From positions 2,394,501-2,458,500 of the forward strand of contig JAJNNQ010000031.1 in NCBI GenBank assembly GCA_027886175.1: DNA of 64,000 nucleotides. The letters run 5' to 3'. The stretch's first letter is position 1. Each line of letters opens with the position of its first letter. The notes below the pieces were generated by a model. That model saw only the letters and a program-made list of their open reading frames with translations. It searched no databases and was not told where the DNA came from. Both the position numbers and the translations under genes were made by a program. This document shows positions 31,601 through 44,905 of this stretch, piece after piece. The DNA comes from Phylloscopus collybita. Taxonomy: Eukaryota > Chordata > Aves > Passeriformes > Phylloscopidae.

Positions 31601-32633
31601 TCCACCAAAGAATTTTGGGAGCTCTTGTGTCAGCTCTCCCTAATCAGGGACAGCTCTCAATAAAAGGATTCCAAATGAGCTGTGACCATCAGTGATTCTG
31701 TGGGAATGCTGCACCCATCAGTTCAGAAGGGATCAGACAGAATCCCACATTCCCTCTGAAGAAGAAAGCCCTGATAAGAATGAAAATGTCTTTAAAATCC
31801 TTATTTTGATCCAACAAACATTGCACAGCCACTCCAGTGACTCACTAAGATGCCCAACACTACTGCAGATGTAACTTCACTTAAAAATAAAAACACACAC
31901 ATTCCTTCAACTGGGCCACTTCAGATTAGGGATCTCTTCAGCCTTTTCTGGAGGGATTTAAAAAAGCTTTGGAGAAATCTTAAAGCTATGGAATTAGCCT
32001 GGTATTTATAGCTCCGTTTCCAAGCGTGTTCTTTGAGCTTCCTAGGATGTTCCTTTTCCCCATCTGCTGGTTGTTGACATGGTGTAACCTTGTATTTTGA
32101 TTAGGAAAATCTATAAGAATAAGAGCATCTGATTTGATATTGTGCTGGAGAGGTCTGGCTCCATCTCAGGCAGCTCCACTTTGCTACTCCAACATCACCC
32201 AGGGCAGGAATGGTGCTGCAGATTTTCCAACAGAGAACTGGAGTTCTATTGTTTGATTATGTCAAAATACATTACACCCAATTATGACTAATGCTCCATC
32301 TGAATCACAGCAGCACGAAGGGGTGGGTTTTTCCCCTTTAAAATGCTGTGCTTCACATGCTGGCTGGATACAATCTCTTAAATTGAGGTCAGGAAAGTTT
32401 TATGCTTTGTTCTTTTATCAAAAAGTCCATGTTTGGGTGCACTGTCTACCTTCCACCAAGGCATGAACTGCTGAGCTGTTTGCTTTTCTACTTCAGTGCC
32501 ATAAAATGTTGAAGATTCCTGATCTTCTCTTTGTTTTTGGTTTGGTTTTTTTGGTTTTTTTGTTTTTTTTTAATGTTGCCTCAAATATTTTATCTTAAAG
32601 CTTCGCCGCCGTAGCGTAAAACTACCAAACTAC

Positions 32634-32634
<1 letters not shown>

Positions 32635-32695
<61 letters not shown>
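32635..32695 (+). repeat. Pure poly(A), 61 nt
   Basis: Sixty-one uninterrupted A residues preceded by a short CpG-rich stretch (TTCGCCGCCGTAGCG) and a T/G-rich run at about 32529-32572. Its origin is not clear. Confidence 0.95.
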
Positions 32696-32698
<3 letters not shown>

Positions 32699-33206
32699 AA
32701 ATTTTCCCAGCTCTATAAATGCACTGATTAACCTTGGAATACTCACCTACATTGTTTCTCATGGTCTTGCTTCAAGTTATCTTGGGGATCTTTTAGGCCT
32801 TTTAGAATTCCTGCTGCACTTTGAGCTTTGCTTTAGACAGTCTCCTGTGGTGCTCTGGATGATGGGCTATGTCCATTGGGGCCGGCTCCTTGCCTCCCTC
32901 CAGCCCTCATCTGAGGAACTCCTGCACCCCACTTACATCTGCTGAGATAATCACAGGATTCCAATTAAAACAATGAGCCAAATGGTTTCACTCCCCTTCT
33001 CTTGATTGCTTTGTAAGCCCCTCCACAATCACTTTGTAGTACAAACAGAGCGAGATTTGTTTCGCAGGAATGGCTTTGGCTGGAACTGAAGATGCCTTTG
33101 GAGCTGAAGTGATCCACACAAAACCCCTCCAGCTAAAAAAGCTGAGTTTTGGAGCTGTGATGCTGCAAAAGGCCTTGCTGAGGTAGAAGGTTCCACCAGC
33201 ACCACT

Positions 33207-33250
33207 GATGAGCCAGAAATGCTGAGCCAGAAATGCTGAGCCAGAAATGA
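33207..33250. repeat. 14-bp tandem repeat, three copies
   Basis: The unit GAGCCAGAAATGCT is repeated three times without change, except at the last copy's end. Confidence 0.9.
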
Positions 33251-33305
33251 GTCTTGGCTCAGGTACAGGCCATTGGTGAAGCCCCAGCTGAAAGAGAAGC
33301 TGTTG

Positions 33306-33436
33306 GATCATGGAATCCCAGAATGGTTTGGGATGGAAGGGACTTTGCATTCAGCTGATTCCAGCTCCTGCCATGGGCAGGGACACCTTCCACTAGCTCA
33401 GGTTGCTCCAAGCCCCATCCAGCCTGGCCTTGGCTC
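33306..33436 (-). mobile_element. CR1 LINE fragment
   Basis: GGAATCCCAGAATGGTTTGG, TGCCATGGGCAGGGACACCT, GGTTGCTCCAAGCCCCATCC and AGCCTGGCCTTGG, in reverse-complement orientation. Confidence 0.88.
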
Positions 33437-35754
33437 CTTATTCCCTAACACCTGCCTGTTCCTGGGCCATTTCTGTCCTTCCTGTGCTGCTCCAGGGGCT
33501 TGGTCCCTCCAGCACTGATTCCCTGCTGGAATGTCTCTGACCCCCAGAGGAACCAGCAGCCTGCCCAGGACCTGGAGTCAATGAATTGGATTCTTCCAGA
33601 GGTGAAATGGATTGGAGCTCCAAGGTGAAAGGCATATCCCAAAGAGTTCATGGGGCCTTCAAACCCTGGGATCCAAGAGCCTGAGGACTTGGCACAGGCA
33701 CAGTTGGGCATCCAATTCATCACAATTGGGGATTTCACATTTTTCCCCAAATAATTCTTCATTAAAACCCAACGCAACATCAATGAATTTTGAATCCTTC
33801 AGAAAATGGAAAGAATTAGTTCTGATTTTTAAATCACCTCTTTGGAATCTCCTTTAAAGCCATTTATCGTCACAGGTGAAGGTCTGGGTTGTTGTTAAAA
33901 CCTTCTCCTGTCACAGAAAACCCTGACAAAAAATGGGAATGAAAAATTTCAGAGAAGCCAAACAAACAGGGTATAACACAACCTCGTGACAACAGAAGTG
34001 CACTGGCTGTGAAAGCAAAGACAGCCTTTCCTGTGATTATTTAAATATCTTAGTGAAGTTCAGAAGCAAAACCTGCAGTTTGGCTTCACTGATTTCATTA
34101 GTATCCTCAATTTTACTGAGCTTTCAATTGATCTTCCCAATTTAAGTGCAAAATTAGGGCTCAGCATTCTGTAGAAATGGGCATTAATGACTCTTGGTTG
34201 TCTCAAACTGCATTCACCAACCTGGCAGAGCCTTTCAGGAAAGGGTTTTTTTCACATGCAAGCTACTTAAAATAAAAATTATTAACTCTGTAAAGTTTTT
34301 CCCCAATCAATATGACTTTATAAATGTCACCCTATAAATTATGGATATATATTTAGGTATTCTTAAGCACTGGGGCACCAGAAAACTTCAATGTTTAGGC
34401 TCTATAGAGGGTTTACCTGTTCTTAATCCTGAGTACTAACAAGGAACATTCAGTCCATAATATTATTGAAAATACAGATATTACTGAATGGAAGTATTTC
34501 AAAACATGACCATGTTATGCAGGTTATTCATATAATTTATCTTCACAGTAACAAGAACAGATAGAAAGATGGTACAACTTACCATTAAAGAATTTGCATA
34601 AAAATGTATTTCAGATCATAAATACCATAAATACATTCCACTATGGATGTAACACTCTTAACATAAAATTATTTATTAATGTTTAAACACATTGAAAGGT
34701 ATTGATCAGAGACGTTTTTATGAAGAATTCTCTATGAGCTTGGAACACTAATCACAGCAACCACTGTAAAACTCTAATTTACTGGAAACAATTGCAATAG
34801 ATGGATGGAAGAGCCCAAGAATAAAACCTAAAGTCATAGAAGGGCTTAAAAAATCTGGGTCACATGGCCAGAGCTAAGGACTGGAGGAGCAGCAGGGAAA
34901 GGAGCTTTCTCTAAAGGCCTTTAAGAGAAATCAACAGCAAAGCATCATAAGAATTCACTTAAATAAATGATCTGATTTTGAATTTATCAAAATTAAACAA
35001 CAACAATAAAATAGTGATAAAATTATCTGTATTGAGCGTATGGACTTACACAGTGATTACAGAACTTGGGTTTTTTTTTGATTCCATGCACATCTCTAAC
35101 AATAAACTTCCCAAAAAGTTGCAGGAATCCAGTGGTGACTTTATTTCTGGGGGAGACACATCTGTTTTTTCAGAGCCTTTTGCTGTCTCCTTCCTTTGTG
35201 AGCTTCCTATTTACATAACAAGTCTGTGCTGCTAACAGATTAAAAAAATCCTGTCCCCATCTAATCTCTCCAGATACAAACAATATTCTTACAACTACAG
35301 TATTTGGAGGATCTAAAATGAAAGATACTTTTTATGAGCAAACATAAAAAATCCCCCAAACTGTTATTCCTGTAAGAGCAACAAACTGAACTTTTTAATT
35401 GTTTGCTGTCACAAATGAGCAAAAAAAGAGGGTGGCAGCCAGCCAGTTCTCTTTTTACTTTAGCTGGGTTTTAAATGCATTTCTTCTAAATCAAACAACT
35501 TGATTATTGGCTGTTTCTCAGGTTATTTTTCTTATTTACTCTGTGGCATAACTGAAAACCTCTCCTCCAAACCAGTTAATTCCAAATTAGAGTCATGAGC
35601 TCCATGCTGGAAAATAACAGCAGCAGTTTTTTTTTCGGGAGCATCCAGTTCTGTCTGATTTTCTTTACAGTGATTGCTATTTTTCTTTTGTTAAGGGAAA
35701 AAACCACACAAAATGATATTTATTAATTACATTATCTTTCATTTCAGAGAAATC

Positions 35755-35892
35755 AGAGAAGCACAGACTGGTTTGGGTGGGAAGGGACCTTAAATCCCAT
35801 CCATTCCCACTCCTGCCATGGGGGAACTTCCACTATCCCAGCCCTGTCCAACCTGGCCTTGGACAATTCCAGGGAATTCCAGCCTTCCCTGG
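35755..35892 (-). mobile_element. CR1 LINE fragment
   Basis: GACTGGTTTGGGTGGGAAGG, GACCTTAAATCCCATCC and AACCTGGCCTTGGACAATTC, reverse-complement with small deletions. It abuts the candidate exon at 35940-36069. Confidence 0.85.
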
Positions 35893-35939
35893 GCTGTCAG
35901 AAAAAGGGACAAAGAGAGAATTCACCTACCTGAAATCAG

Positions 35940-36069
35940 GAAGACTGGTGGGTGTAATCCTTTAGGATTTGGTGGTTCTCAGAACTTTAGGGGAAGAATT
36001 GGAGAAGTGCTGTTTCTTCAAGTCTTTGTGGTTTGTGCCCGTTTTGTTGCGATGAAGCCTCTTCTTTTC
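35940..36069 (-). other. Candidate alternative 5' exon of MBD5
   Basis: A 130-nt minus-strand segment with acceptor TGTTCTGTTGCAG|GAAAAG before 36069 and a strong donor TTTCAG|GTAGGTG after 35940. The first 105 nt are open in one frame and read as a very basic, polar peptide (EKKRLHRNKTGTNHKDLKKQ and onward) before TAA. The segment has CpGs and is purine-rich near the acceptor, as exonic enhancers often are. A CR1 fragment ends about 50 bp past the donor. It could be an MBD5 leader exon, a lineage-specific cassette exon, or chance. Confidence 0.35.
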
Positions 36070-37157
36070 CTGCAACAGAACACATGTTGTACTGAAGGGA
36101 GATTTGCAGAAAAGGCAGATGATTCCTAAGTTCTCTCTGGAAGGATCTCTGTCTTCACTGCCCATAGACACAGAACCAGGTGAATTCCCTACAGTCCAGG
36201 CAGGCTCCAGGTCTGGCCATATCCTGCTCCCCTGCTTTACACTTGTAGAGAATTTAAGGCTGTAAAGAATGAGCCCACACAGCTGGAGAATGGAGAAAAG
36301 GACTTTCAAATGAGATATTCTTGAGAGGATCCACCACAAAACTCCAGAGAACTAAAATAGCAAAAAGACGCCCAGTTTTGCTTATTTATATACACATCTC
36401 TTTTTATACACACTCACACACATGGACTTTTCTATAAATTAATATAAAAACCCCCGAAGTAGCTTAGAACCATTGGAAGTAGGTTATAGACTTGTAGACT
36501 TTATTTTTTTTTTCCTCAAATGCCTTGTAGATTTTCCCCTTAAACCAAGCAGAATTCTCTGACTTGAACACGTGAGGGCAAATCACGACCTCGGTCTAAG
36601 CACGGCCTTAATTTTATTTCATTTTATTCCCATAACCAGCATAAAAAGTGGATGAAAATACACATGATGTGTCCATGATAATGCTTGGAGCAACCACAGG
36701 GCTCACAGGATTTCCAGGTCTCTCCAAATCAGCCTCAATCCAGAAGGCCTGGCCCAAATCAGGGCTCTGCTGTCTCTTCAGCAGAAAGCCCCAAAACTCT
36801 GGTGATGCCAATTTTTTTCCTTCCTCCTCCATTCTCCTGGAGTTGGAGGGATGTTGCCACGCTTCGTGCCTACCATGTTTTGGTTTTGGAAAATTCTGTT
36901 CCCAGGCACTTTTTTGGTACACAAGGTCACATAATGTAAACTACCTTGTTTTTCCACATTTGTTCCCAGAGGAGGGACTTCATGTGGTGGTCTCTGGAGC
37001 TGACCAATGGTTCCCAAAGGTCCTACCTCTAAGGTGGGCACATCTGAAAAAGCATAAAAGTAGCCAGAGAAATAAACTGGGGTCCCTTTCCTGCAAGGGG
37101 ACCACGCAGCCATTCTGAATCACTCCCTGCCTCTCATTTATTGTGTCCCACAGCGAC

Positions 37158-37237
37158 AGAGGGAATTCCTGAGGAGGGAATTCCTGAAGAGGGAATTCCT
37201 GAGGAGGGAATTCCTGAAGAGGGCATTCCTGAGGAGG
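37158..37237 (+). repeat. 15-bp minisatellite, about five copies
   Basis: The unit GAGGAGGGAATTCCT alternates with GAAGAGGGAATTCCT. Because the unit is a multiple of three, the plus strand reads Glu-Glu-Gly-Ile-Pro repeats in a 69-codon frame, which has no other sign of being a gene. Confidence 0.92.
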
Positions 37238-38861
37238 TGCAGCCCCTCACTCTTTCAGAGGGCACAACTCCTGCCTGTGCTCCAAGGCTGCTCCGTGTGT
37301 CCCTCCTGGATCAGCCCAGGGAGCCGATTTGTGTATTTCTGCTGGATTAGTCTTAACCCAGATCCTTCCCTAATCCCTGTGCCTGCAGGAATGCTTGGGC
37401 TGGAGCAGCAAGGAGTGGCACACGGACAGGAATGAGAAAACTCCAAGTAGAAAGAGCAGCGGCCACTTGGAGAAATCCAGGATGTTTGCTCATTTTATTC
37501 CTGAGGCCTGCAGCGCCGAAAATCTCCTCTGTGCTCACGGGAGCATCTCAGTGTTTAAATAAAAAAAAAGTTTTATCTGTTTACAGCTTCCTAATTCTAA
37601 ATTTTAATTGTTACAACGCCAAGGAGCAAGGGAAGTGTTTAAAAAACTCAGAATACCTGACTATTGTCGGAAACAATAACCTTGCTTCCATACTGATTAG
37701 AATCCCCATCTATCATCCCAGTATTTGCTAGCCACGGTATCTGGAGAAAATGAAGTTAAAGAGGAACAGATGGCAGAAGAAAAAGGGAAAAGCAGCTATC
37801 CCACCTTGCAAGGCTACCTTTGCAGGAACATATGGCCTTTTCCTGGGCTTTTGTACGACAACAAGTTGGGCAGACGAAGAGAACTTCAAAAAATGAACTG
37901 GAACTGCCTAACGACACCACGGGCCACGTGGAAAACATGAAAGCTCCAAGAAATACCAAAAATCAGGCAGGTCTTTCTGAGAAGTCAATTCAGGAGTCAG
38001 CTGGAAGGCCAACAAACTATCACACTTCTTTCAATTACGTGATACATCGTTATAAATGTAACATACCGATATATTTCCTTTATGTATGTGATAGATACAT
38101 AAGGCTAACATACTAACATATTTACTTTCCATATGTGATATATAGATAAAAGTAACATTTCTCAAAGGTTTGGCAACGCTGTCATTTGAGTGGCTGTTGC
38201 TTTGAGCACAAGGGATATTATCTGGTTTTTTTTTGGTGTCTCCAGTTACAGGAAAAAAAAAAAAAAAAGGAGTTTTTATTTGCAAGAGGAAAAAATCAGA
38301 CATTCAGACATCAGTTCAGTCAATATTTCAATCCTATAAATTCTGAGTAGATGATACCTCTGCCTGCAGTTTGCACATTCCCCACATCCTGAGGAAGTTC
38401 ACACTCAAGATTTAGACCCATAAAGTCTGGAGAATAAAGGTCTCTCCAACAATCACACGTCCCAATTTATTTTGGTTTTCTCAAAACATCTTAGAATTAA
38501 ATTTGATGAATAATTTACAAATTATTTTCATTCATCTGTAACACAGCACTTTGAAAACTTGATTTGTTTCCCTCAGCCCCTTTGCATACCTGGTGTACAA
38601 GCATTGCTGTTTTCTGGCTCACAATGGAAATGTAATCAACTTTTCTCCTTCACTGATCTTTAATTTAATTTAGAGATAACTGAGAAACTGATGAGAGCTG
38701 AGAAGATAAACAAAGAATTTGAGGTCTGTATAATGTAAATTTGTCTTTTCTCTTATTTCTCCTAAACAAATGTTGCTAAAGGGACAAAAGAATGAGTTAG
38801 TAAAAAATTTAGTTGTTACTACTCCATACTTACAAATATAATTGATTTGTTTTTTAAATCA

Positions 38862-38942
38862 CAGAACCCAGAATGTTTGAAAGGGACCTTAAATCCCATT
38901 CCATGGCCAGGGACACCTTCCATGGACCAGGATGCTCAGGTT
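38862..38942 (-). mobile_element. CR1 LINE fragment, short
   Basis: ACAGAACCCAGAATG, GAAAGGGACCTTAAATCCCA and CCAGGGACACCTTCCATGG, in reverse-complement orientation. Confidence 0.8.
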
Positions 38943-39180
38943 CTCTCTTTACGTGTCTCTATCTCAGCCTTATCATAAAAATATAAATATCCCCCCCAAA
39001 AGTGAAGACATTTGGTAAAATAACCCAAACAGGAGAGAGAAACAATTGTCACATTTGTCTCCCCACCCCAATGTCCACTCTTACTTCCTGCCCCTCCAGC
39101 TGCTCCTGTGCTCCCACACTGCTGGAACACTTCCTCAAAAGCTAACCCACCAGAATATCTTCATTTCTACCTCTTGACTC

Positions 39181-39246
39181 TGATTATTTTGGAGTCAGGA
39201 GGTAGAAATGAAGTAGAAATTATTTTGGAGTCAGGAGGTATAAATA
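39181..39246. repeat. About 37-bp imperfect tandem repeat
   Basis: TTATTTTGGAGTCAGGAGGT occurs twice, the second copy about 37 bp after the first, with AGAAATGAAGTAGAAA between. Confidence 0.85.
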
Positions 39247-42200
39247 ATATTTTATTATTATTTATATTATTTCATATAAATATATTTGTGTTGAGCCCAA
39301 GATCAGAACTTTTTCCATTTCTCCAGAATGTACACAACTCTACCAACACTTGGATAAACACACCCACAGCATAAAGAAAAGAAAAGGATACCTGGATTTT
39401 CACAGGAATCTCTTATCCCCAAGCCCCAAACTCATTAGGAGAGAAGGAATTTCATGCAGCAAGCACACCAACAGTTTATATTTTTGCCTCATGACACTTT
39501 ATCATCACATAATAAAGTGTCTTCTTTTAGACATGACATTATGCCATTGTTTAAAATGAAATCCTCCCCAAAGAAAATAACATAAACTCCTCTAAACTGT
39601 GCTACTCCTTATTTAAAAATTCTTGGCACAAATCTCCCTAACTGGCAAATCTTGATTATTTTAAACTCTCTTGCAGGGCAGATGCTGCCATGAGAGCACA
39701 GAGGAGACTCCAGCAGACTCTGCTCTGGATTCAGGCTCCAACTGAAATTATCCTGAACCGGAAAGGCTGAGAAAATCCAAATTTCCACAGAGAAGGAATT
39801 TCATCCCAGCTCCATCCCTGCTGCCTCTGTCATCATCACTCCACTTCCTCCAAGCAGTTCTTTCAGAGTGATGCTGCTAATTAGTACAACTAATTGTCCA
39901 ATTCATTGATAAAAGTATCAGAAAGGTATCTGAAAAATCCCCAGGCAAAGGGCTCCTAAAGCAGAATTCACTTCCTGGAATTCTGATTCTATTCTCGTTA
40001 AGGTTAATGGATGGTTTCCCACTGAGTTTAATATAATTCACATTGGATCACTCCTGAGTCTATATTTATATAAAAATGCCCTACTATTTCAATCTGTTTG
40101 ATCATTTTAAAAATATCCATCTTATTTATTCAGAAATAGAGCTCACAATTCTATAAAAATTTAGCCTGGGATTGAATGAGTTTTGAGAAAGCTTTGAGAG
40201 ATTTTTATCAAGTCTGGTTTTAAGGTATTTCTAAGTAAATGGGACTAAATAATCAAATATTCCTCTGATTTTTAGAAATATGTATCACAACAGCACTAAG
40301 GCCAAAGAGAAATATTAAATATCATTAATGACAAATGTACCAAATGTCACTGGGGAAAAGCAAAAACAAGGGATTAAAGGTGTCAAGGTGTCTGACAGCA
40401 AATCAACACCAGGAATAACTAAACTCCAGATTTTTAAAGATACAAGTATAAATTGAAGGATTTTCACATCAGCAAAACATACAGAGGAAAAGGATCCAAG
40501 AACAAGACTTTTAGTAGCAGTCAACAGACAATTTGGTTAAACCTAAATTTGCTTTTTGATTTCATGATTTTATATGAAAATTTAATTTTCATTAATGTTT
40601 TCTCCATCACCAAAAAAAAAAAACCAAAACCCTTTCAAGCTAAAGAAACTACTAATATACAAGAAGTTGAACCATTTTAATTGCTTTGCTTGAATTAGCT
40701 TAAGAATGAAATAATTTTATAATTAAAATACAAGTGTAATAACATTATAGCCTCACAATTCTGCATGGCTTTAAGAACAGTGAACTGCAAAATGTCAATT
40801 TAATGACTGAATTTTTCCTCCTTCACAGAAACCACAACTGAAGTGTCCCAGTTCCTTCACTCTCAGCCTGTTTTTCACACTTTCTGGCTTCAGGCGTAAT
40901 AAAAGATGAAGTTTCTGACCCCTGAAGCTTTTGTTTCCTCTCCTGTACTTGTAACTTCCCTAATTCAAAGGTCTGGCAGGAAGGAGTTAATGGGAGCTTC
41001 CAGATGAGAGACTCCAGCTCCCAAGGAGAGTCTGAGACAGCTCAGGGAGAAAAACTTGCAATTCCTCCAGAATGACATCAGATTGGAATTATGGACAATC
41101 AGATCCCATAGCAACACTGACCTGGGAGATGAGGAGATTCCAACTCCATCCAAGTATTCCAGCACCAATGGTGAGCTGAGAGTGAGGATCCCTCAGCTTC
41201 CTGCAAAGCTGAGCTCAGCCTGAGAGAACTCTTCCCAAATTCTGGGCAGCAGCCTTGGTGTGCTGTGTAACAAGCTGGACATGCCAGGTCCAGGTAGTTG
41301 GATGTGATCTGCCAGGACCTTGAGGGGCAGGAACACCAGGCATGGCACTGGGAATGTCTTCCAGGTCTTGGGATCTCTACTGGGATCTGTCTTCCACACC
41401 AGGAAAATAGAAATACAATGTCTGGACGTGGCTTCACCCAGAAACTTCTTCCTTACCTTACAACCCCCGTGAGCTGCTGCTCCTCCAATCAGCCTCTGCT
41501 GCATTTCAGTATTTTTGGGCTCTGTTTTTTTTTGAGCAGATCCAAACCAAGCTCAATTTAAAGGATCTGAATGGTCCCATCACCTTCAGAAAGTTCAAGG
41601 CTGAGGGTAATTCCACACACAAAGAACTTGGTTGGATTTTAAAAGCACCTTTTAAGGAACGGCAGCGCTGTGCCAGGGGAGAAAACTTCAATCTGCTTTG
41701 TTGAAATGTGTGAACGTGCAAAAGTGGCAACCAAACCTAAACAACACTGAGAGTTAAAATAACCTCCAACTGGAATTCTGCTTTTGCCCTCTCTGTGGAT
41801 GAACGTGCTCAACAAGTGTGAGGAACAGGACCTTCATCTGAGCAACCAAAGTCTTAGAGAACACCAACAAAACATTTAAAGACAAAATGAAGCCATTCTG
41901 CAAATGGCATGAGGGCACAGAAAATGCCTATTTTAGCTCCTGCTCAGTTGCAGGGAACAGATGGAAACATTTAGTTTGGACAACAAGAATTATTCCTTGA
42001 TAATTCAATATTCCTCCCTAACATCAAGCTAGCCTGAAAACCAGTAACAGCATCTTTCATCTTCCATGAGCTGAGATCTGTGCATATATTTGGACTCCTT
42101 TAACATCATTTGATCATTTAACATGATCAAATTTTACATCACTTGAGTTTCCTGCTCCATGGCACCATCCAAAGCTTTTAGCAGCCTCATAATATATAAG

Positions 42201-43127
42201 TTATTTAATATAATATAATTTATATATAATAAATATAATAATAAATTTAATATATTGTTATGTTCGGATAGTATTATTATTATTTCTGATATGATGATGA
42301 GGATATTCTTGATACTCTGCATTAGCAGCTTCAAGTAACAGTGTCCAGGTCTTTCCTCAACTCAGATCCTTGCAGGTAACAGTTAACTGGTACTAAGTGG
42401 AAGGACTGAATTAGTAAATCTCAAGTAGGGTTACAAAGAGTCAGCACAAGGCAGATACAGGCTCCTGAATTATTTATTTTCTGAACTATAAACATGTCCT
42501 CTGCTAAACCACCAGAATTAGGAACCTACTCGTGCAGGCAGATGCTTATTTTGCATACTAGGGCTTCACTACAAAGTGGTGTAAATTTACTCAAGGTAGG
42601 AATTTATCCTAAAACACACATGAAAACGTTTTAAATGGACACACCAAATAATTTGGCTTTTAGTGCTGCAGGGCAGCCCAACTGAGCACAGGATGGTGAA
42701 CACAGGAAGGTAAAAAAAGTTTGTTCCTCAGCACCTTCAAGTGTTTTAAGCAGCAGATAAAAATGAGCAGCTTAAACCAAGGTTTTTCCCTGACAGACTT
42801 TTGGTTTATTTGTCTAAAGAAACATTAAATACAGAAAATATTAATTCACCTGAAATAACAACTGTACTCTCTCATTCTTCAAATTATCATCAAGGGCTAT
42901 TATTGTACCTGTTTACCAAAATATTTTACATCGGTGTGCCTCCCACTTGATGTAACCACATCATTTTGTGGCAGAATTAATGTGACAGCACAAACATCCC
43001 TTCTGCTTTATTAATCAAATTAACAGTCTTGGTCCAAACCCCAAACCCCAAACAAATTTGTTGCAGCCACACTCTGAATGGCAGCCTGGGCTTTGCAAAA
43101 AAAGGCTCAAAGCTACAAATAAAAAAA

Positions 43128-43335
43128 AAATTAGGAAGGAATTCCTGGCTGGGAGGGTGAGGAGGCCCTGGGAGAAGCTGTGGCTGCCCCTGGATCCCTG
43201 GCAGTGTCCAAGGCCAGGCTGGACAGGGTTTGGAGCAGCCTGGGACAGTGGGAGGTGTCCCTGTCCATGGCAGGGGTGGATTGGGATGAGCTTTAAGGTC
43301 TTCCCAACCCAAACCATCCTGTGGTTCCATGAATT
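43128..43335 (+). mobile_element. CR1 LINE fragment
   Basis: Sense copy: GAATTCCTGGCTGGGAGGGT, GTGGCTGCCCCTGGATCCCT, GTCCAAGGCCAGGCTGGACA, GAGCTTTAAGGTCTTCCCAA, CCATCCTGTGGTTCC. Confidence 0.92.
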
Positions 43336-44729
43336 TCTGTACAATTCTGCACAATTTCTGGATAAATTCTGCCAGCGAGTTTGATAAAAATCCATTTCTG
43401 GGACATGTTTTCCAGCTGCTCTTTCTGAATACAGAAGACATAAAGCCAATGAAGAGGAACAGAAGCTTGTTTTAACATTTCCTTTCAAATTTTTGTGTCA
43501 TCAGCAACAGGAGATGACTTGGGAAGGCCCATGGATGTAACCAGGGGTGTGGAGTCATCCTGAGGAACAGATCCAAGACACCTCCAGAGTCATGACTTTC
43601 TCTGCCCAAAATGATTGCAGACACAGGCAGGGACTTGAGAGATGATTTTGGAGAACCTGAGCCAAACTGAAACATCTCTTTGCACAGAATTGAAAACTGT
43701 TTTTAAAATTTCCCACTCTTCCAGAGCAACGCTCTGAAAAACTTAAACCATGAAGCTTTTTGGAACTCCAGCAAGATAATTTAACACGTTGTGCTGCTCT
43801 GAAGTTAAGGTCACACATTCTGCCATCATGTTGTGCATGAATTTTGATTTGCCTCAGCATGATGGTATTTGACATTCATGGAATCAGCTCGGGTTAAGGC
43901 AAATGGTAAAATGTTGCATCAGGTTGTATTTTAATAACTGGAGTCCAGGATTTCAGGTATTCTGAAATTGCAAAGGCAACGTGTGTACATTTACATGCAG
44001 TGACTGTTGTATGCAAGGAAAAGCCATTCAGTGATTTACAGCCACAGCACTCAAGCACAATTATCAGCTTTGAAACCCATCAATTTGATTTTTTCCCCCC
44101 CTTTCTTTCTTGCTTTTAGCTGGCACTAGCACAAGGAGTTCTGGCATAGACTGTTTTCAGTTTGTACACATTTCAAACCAGTGTTGATTTCCTAGGACAG
44201 ATGATTTTGAATTGCCATGTTCCCTTTAACTGAGCAGGATTTGCAATAGTACAAGATTTCTTGTATTTTTAACTGTTGGGCTTCCAGCACTCCAAGCAAG
44301 GCTCATTTTCTTTTTCCATTAAAAAGTGACTTTTTCTTTCTCAAACCACTGGAAAGTCTAACAGGGCCAATGTGTCCTCTTTCCTCTCTTGAAATTTAAT
44401 AAAGTGCCAGGGATAGAACTTAACTCTAGGCTTAGTTTTGGTTCTTTGGAAGGGACAAAAAGGAAGAGGATCCCATTTATTTTTGGTAGCTTTTGGTATA
44501 ACATCGATACAATTTAACATATCCTTCTACTTTTTGGACAAAAAGTGATATTGCTGCTCAGGTGCATTCTAAGGGATGCCAGAGAGCTCTCTGGAATGCT
44601 GATTGTGAAGTTTATCAGCTACAAAACTTCTTTGTGGAAGTGTTCTCTGGAGTTCCTGGTGTTTTTAACCACTTCTTGGATAAACACCTGTTAGGAGCCT
44701 TGGCATCTTCCCTGTGAGCGTGGGAAGGG

Positions 44730-44905
44730 GCTGGGATGCAATTCCCAGAGAAGCTGTGGTTGTCCCTGGATGCCTGGAAGTGCCCAAGGTCAGCTTGGAT
44801 GGGCTTGGAGCACCCACTGGGACAGTGGAAGGAGTCCCTGCCCATGGAATGGGATGAGCTTTCATGTCCTTTCCAACCCAACCCACTCCATGATTCCATG
44901 ATCAT
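44730..44905 (+). mobile_element. CR1 LINE fragment
   Basis: Sense copy: TTCCCAGAGAAGCTGTGGTT, GGCTTGGAGCACCC, TTCATGTCCTTTCCAACCCA, with a terminal CATGATTCCATGATC octamer-like repeat. Confidence 0.9.

Larger units (their letters stand above)
20573..35939 (-). other. MBD5: Probable MBD5 5' intron (part)
   Basis: About 15 kb upstream of the ATG exon with no supportable coding sequence. It holds the CR1 fragments and simple repeats listed separately. Other stretches are unique AT-rich DNA in which I see nothing. A 58-nt segment at 29196-29253 has weak exon-like features (see findings). Confidence 0.75.
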
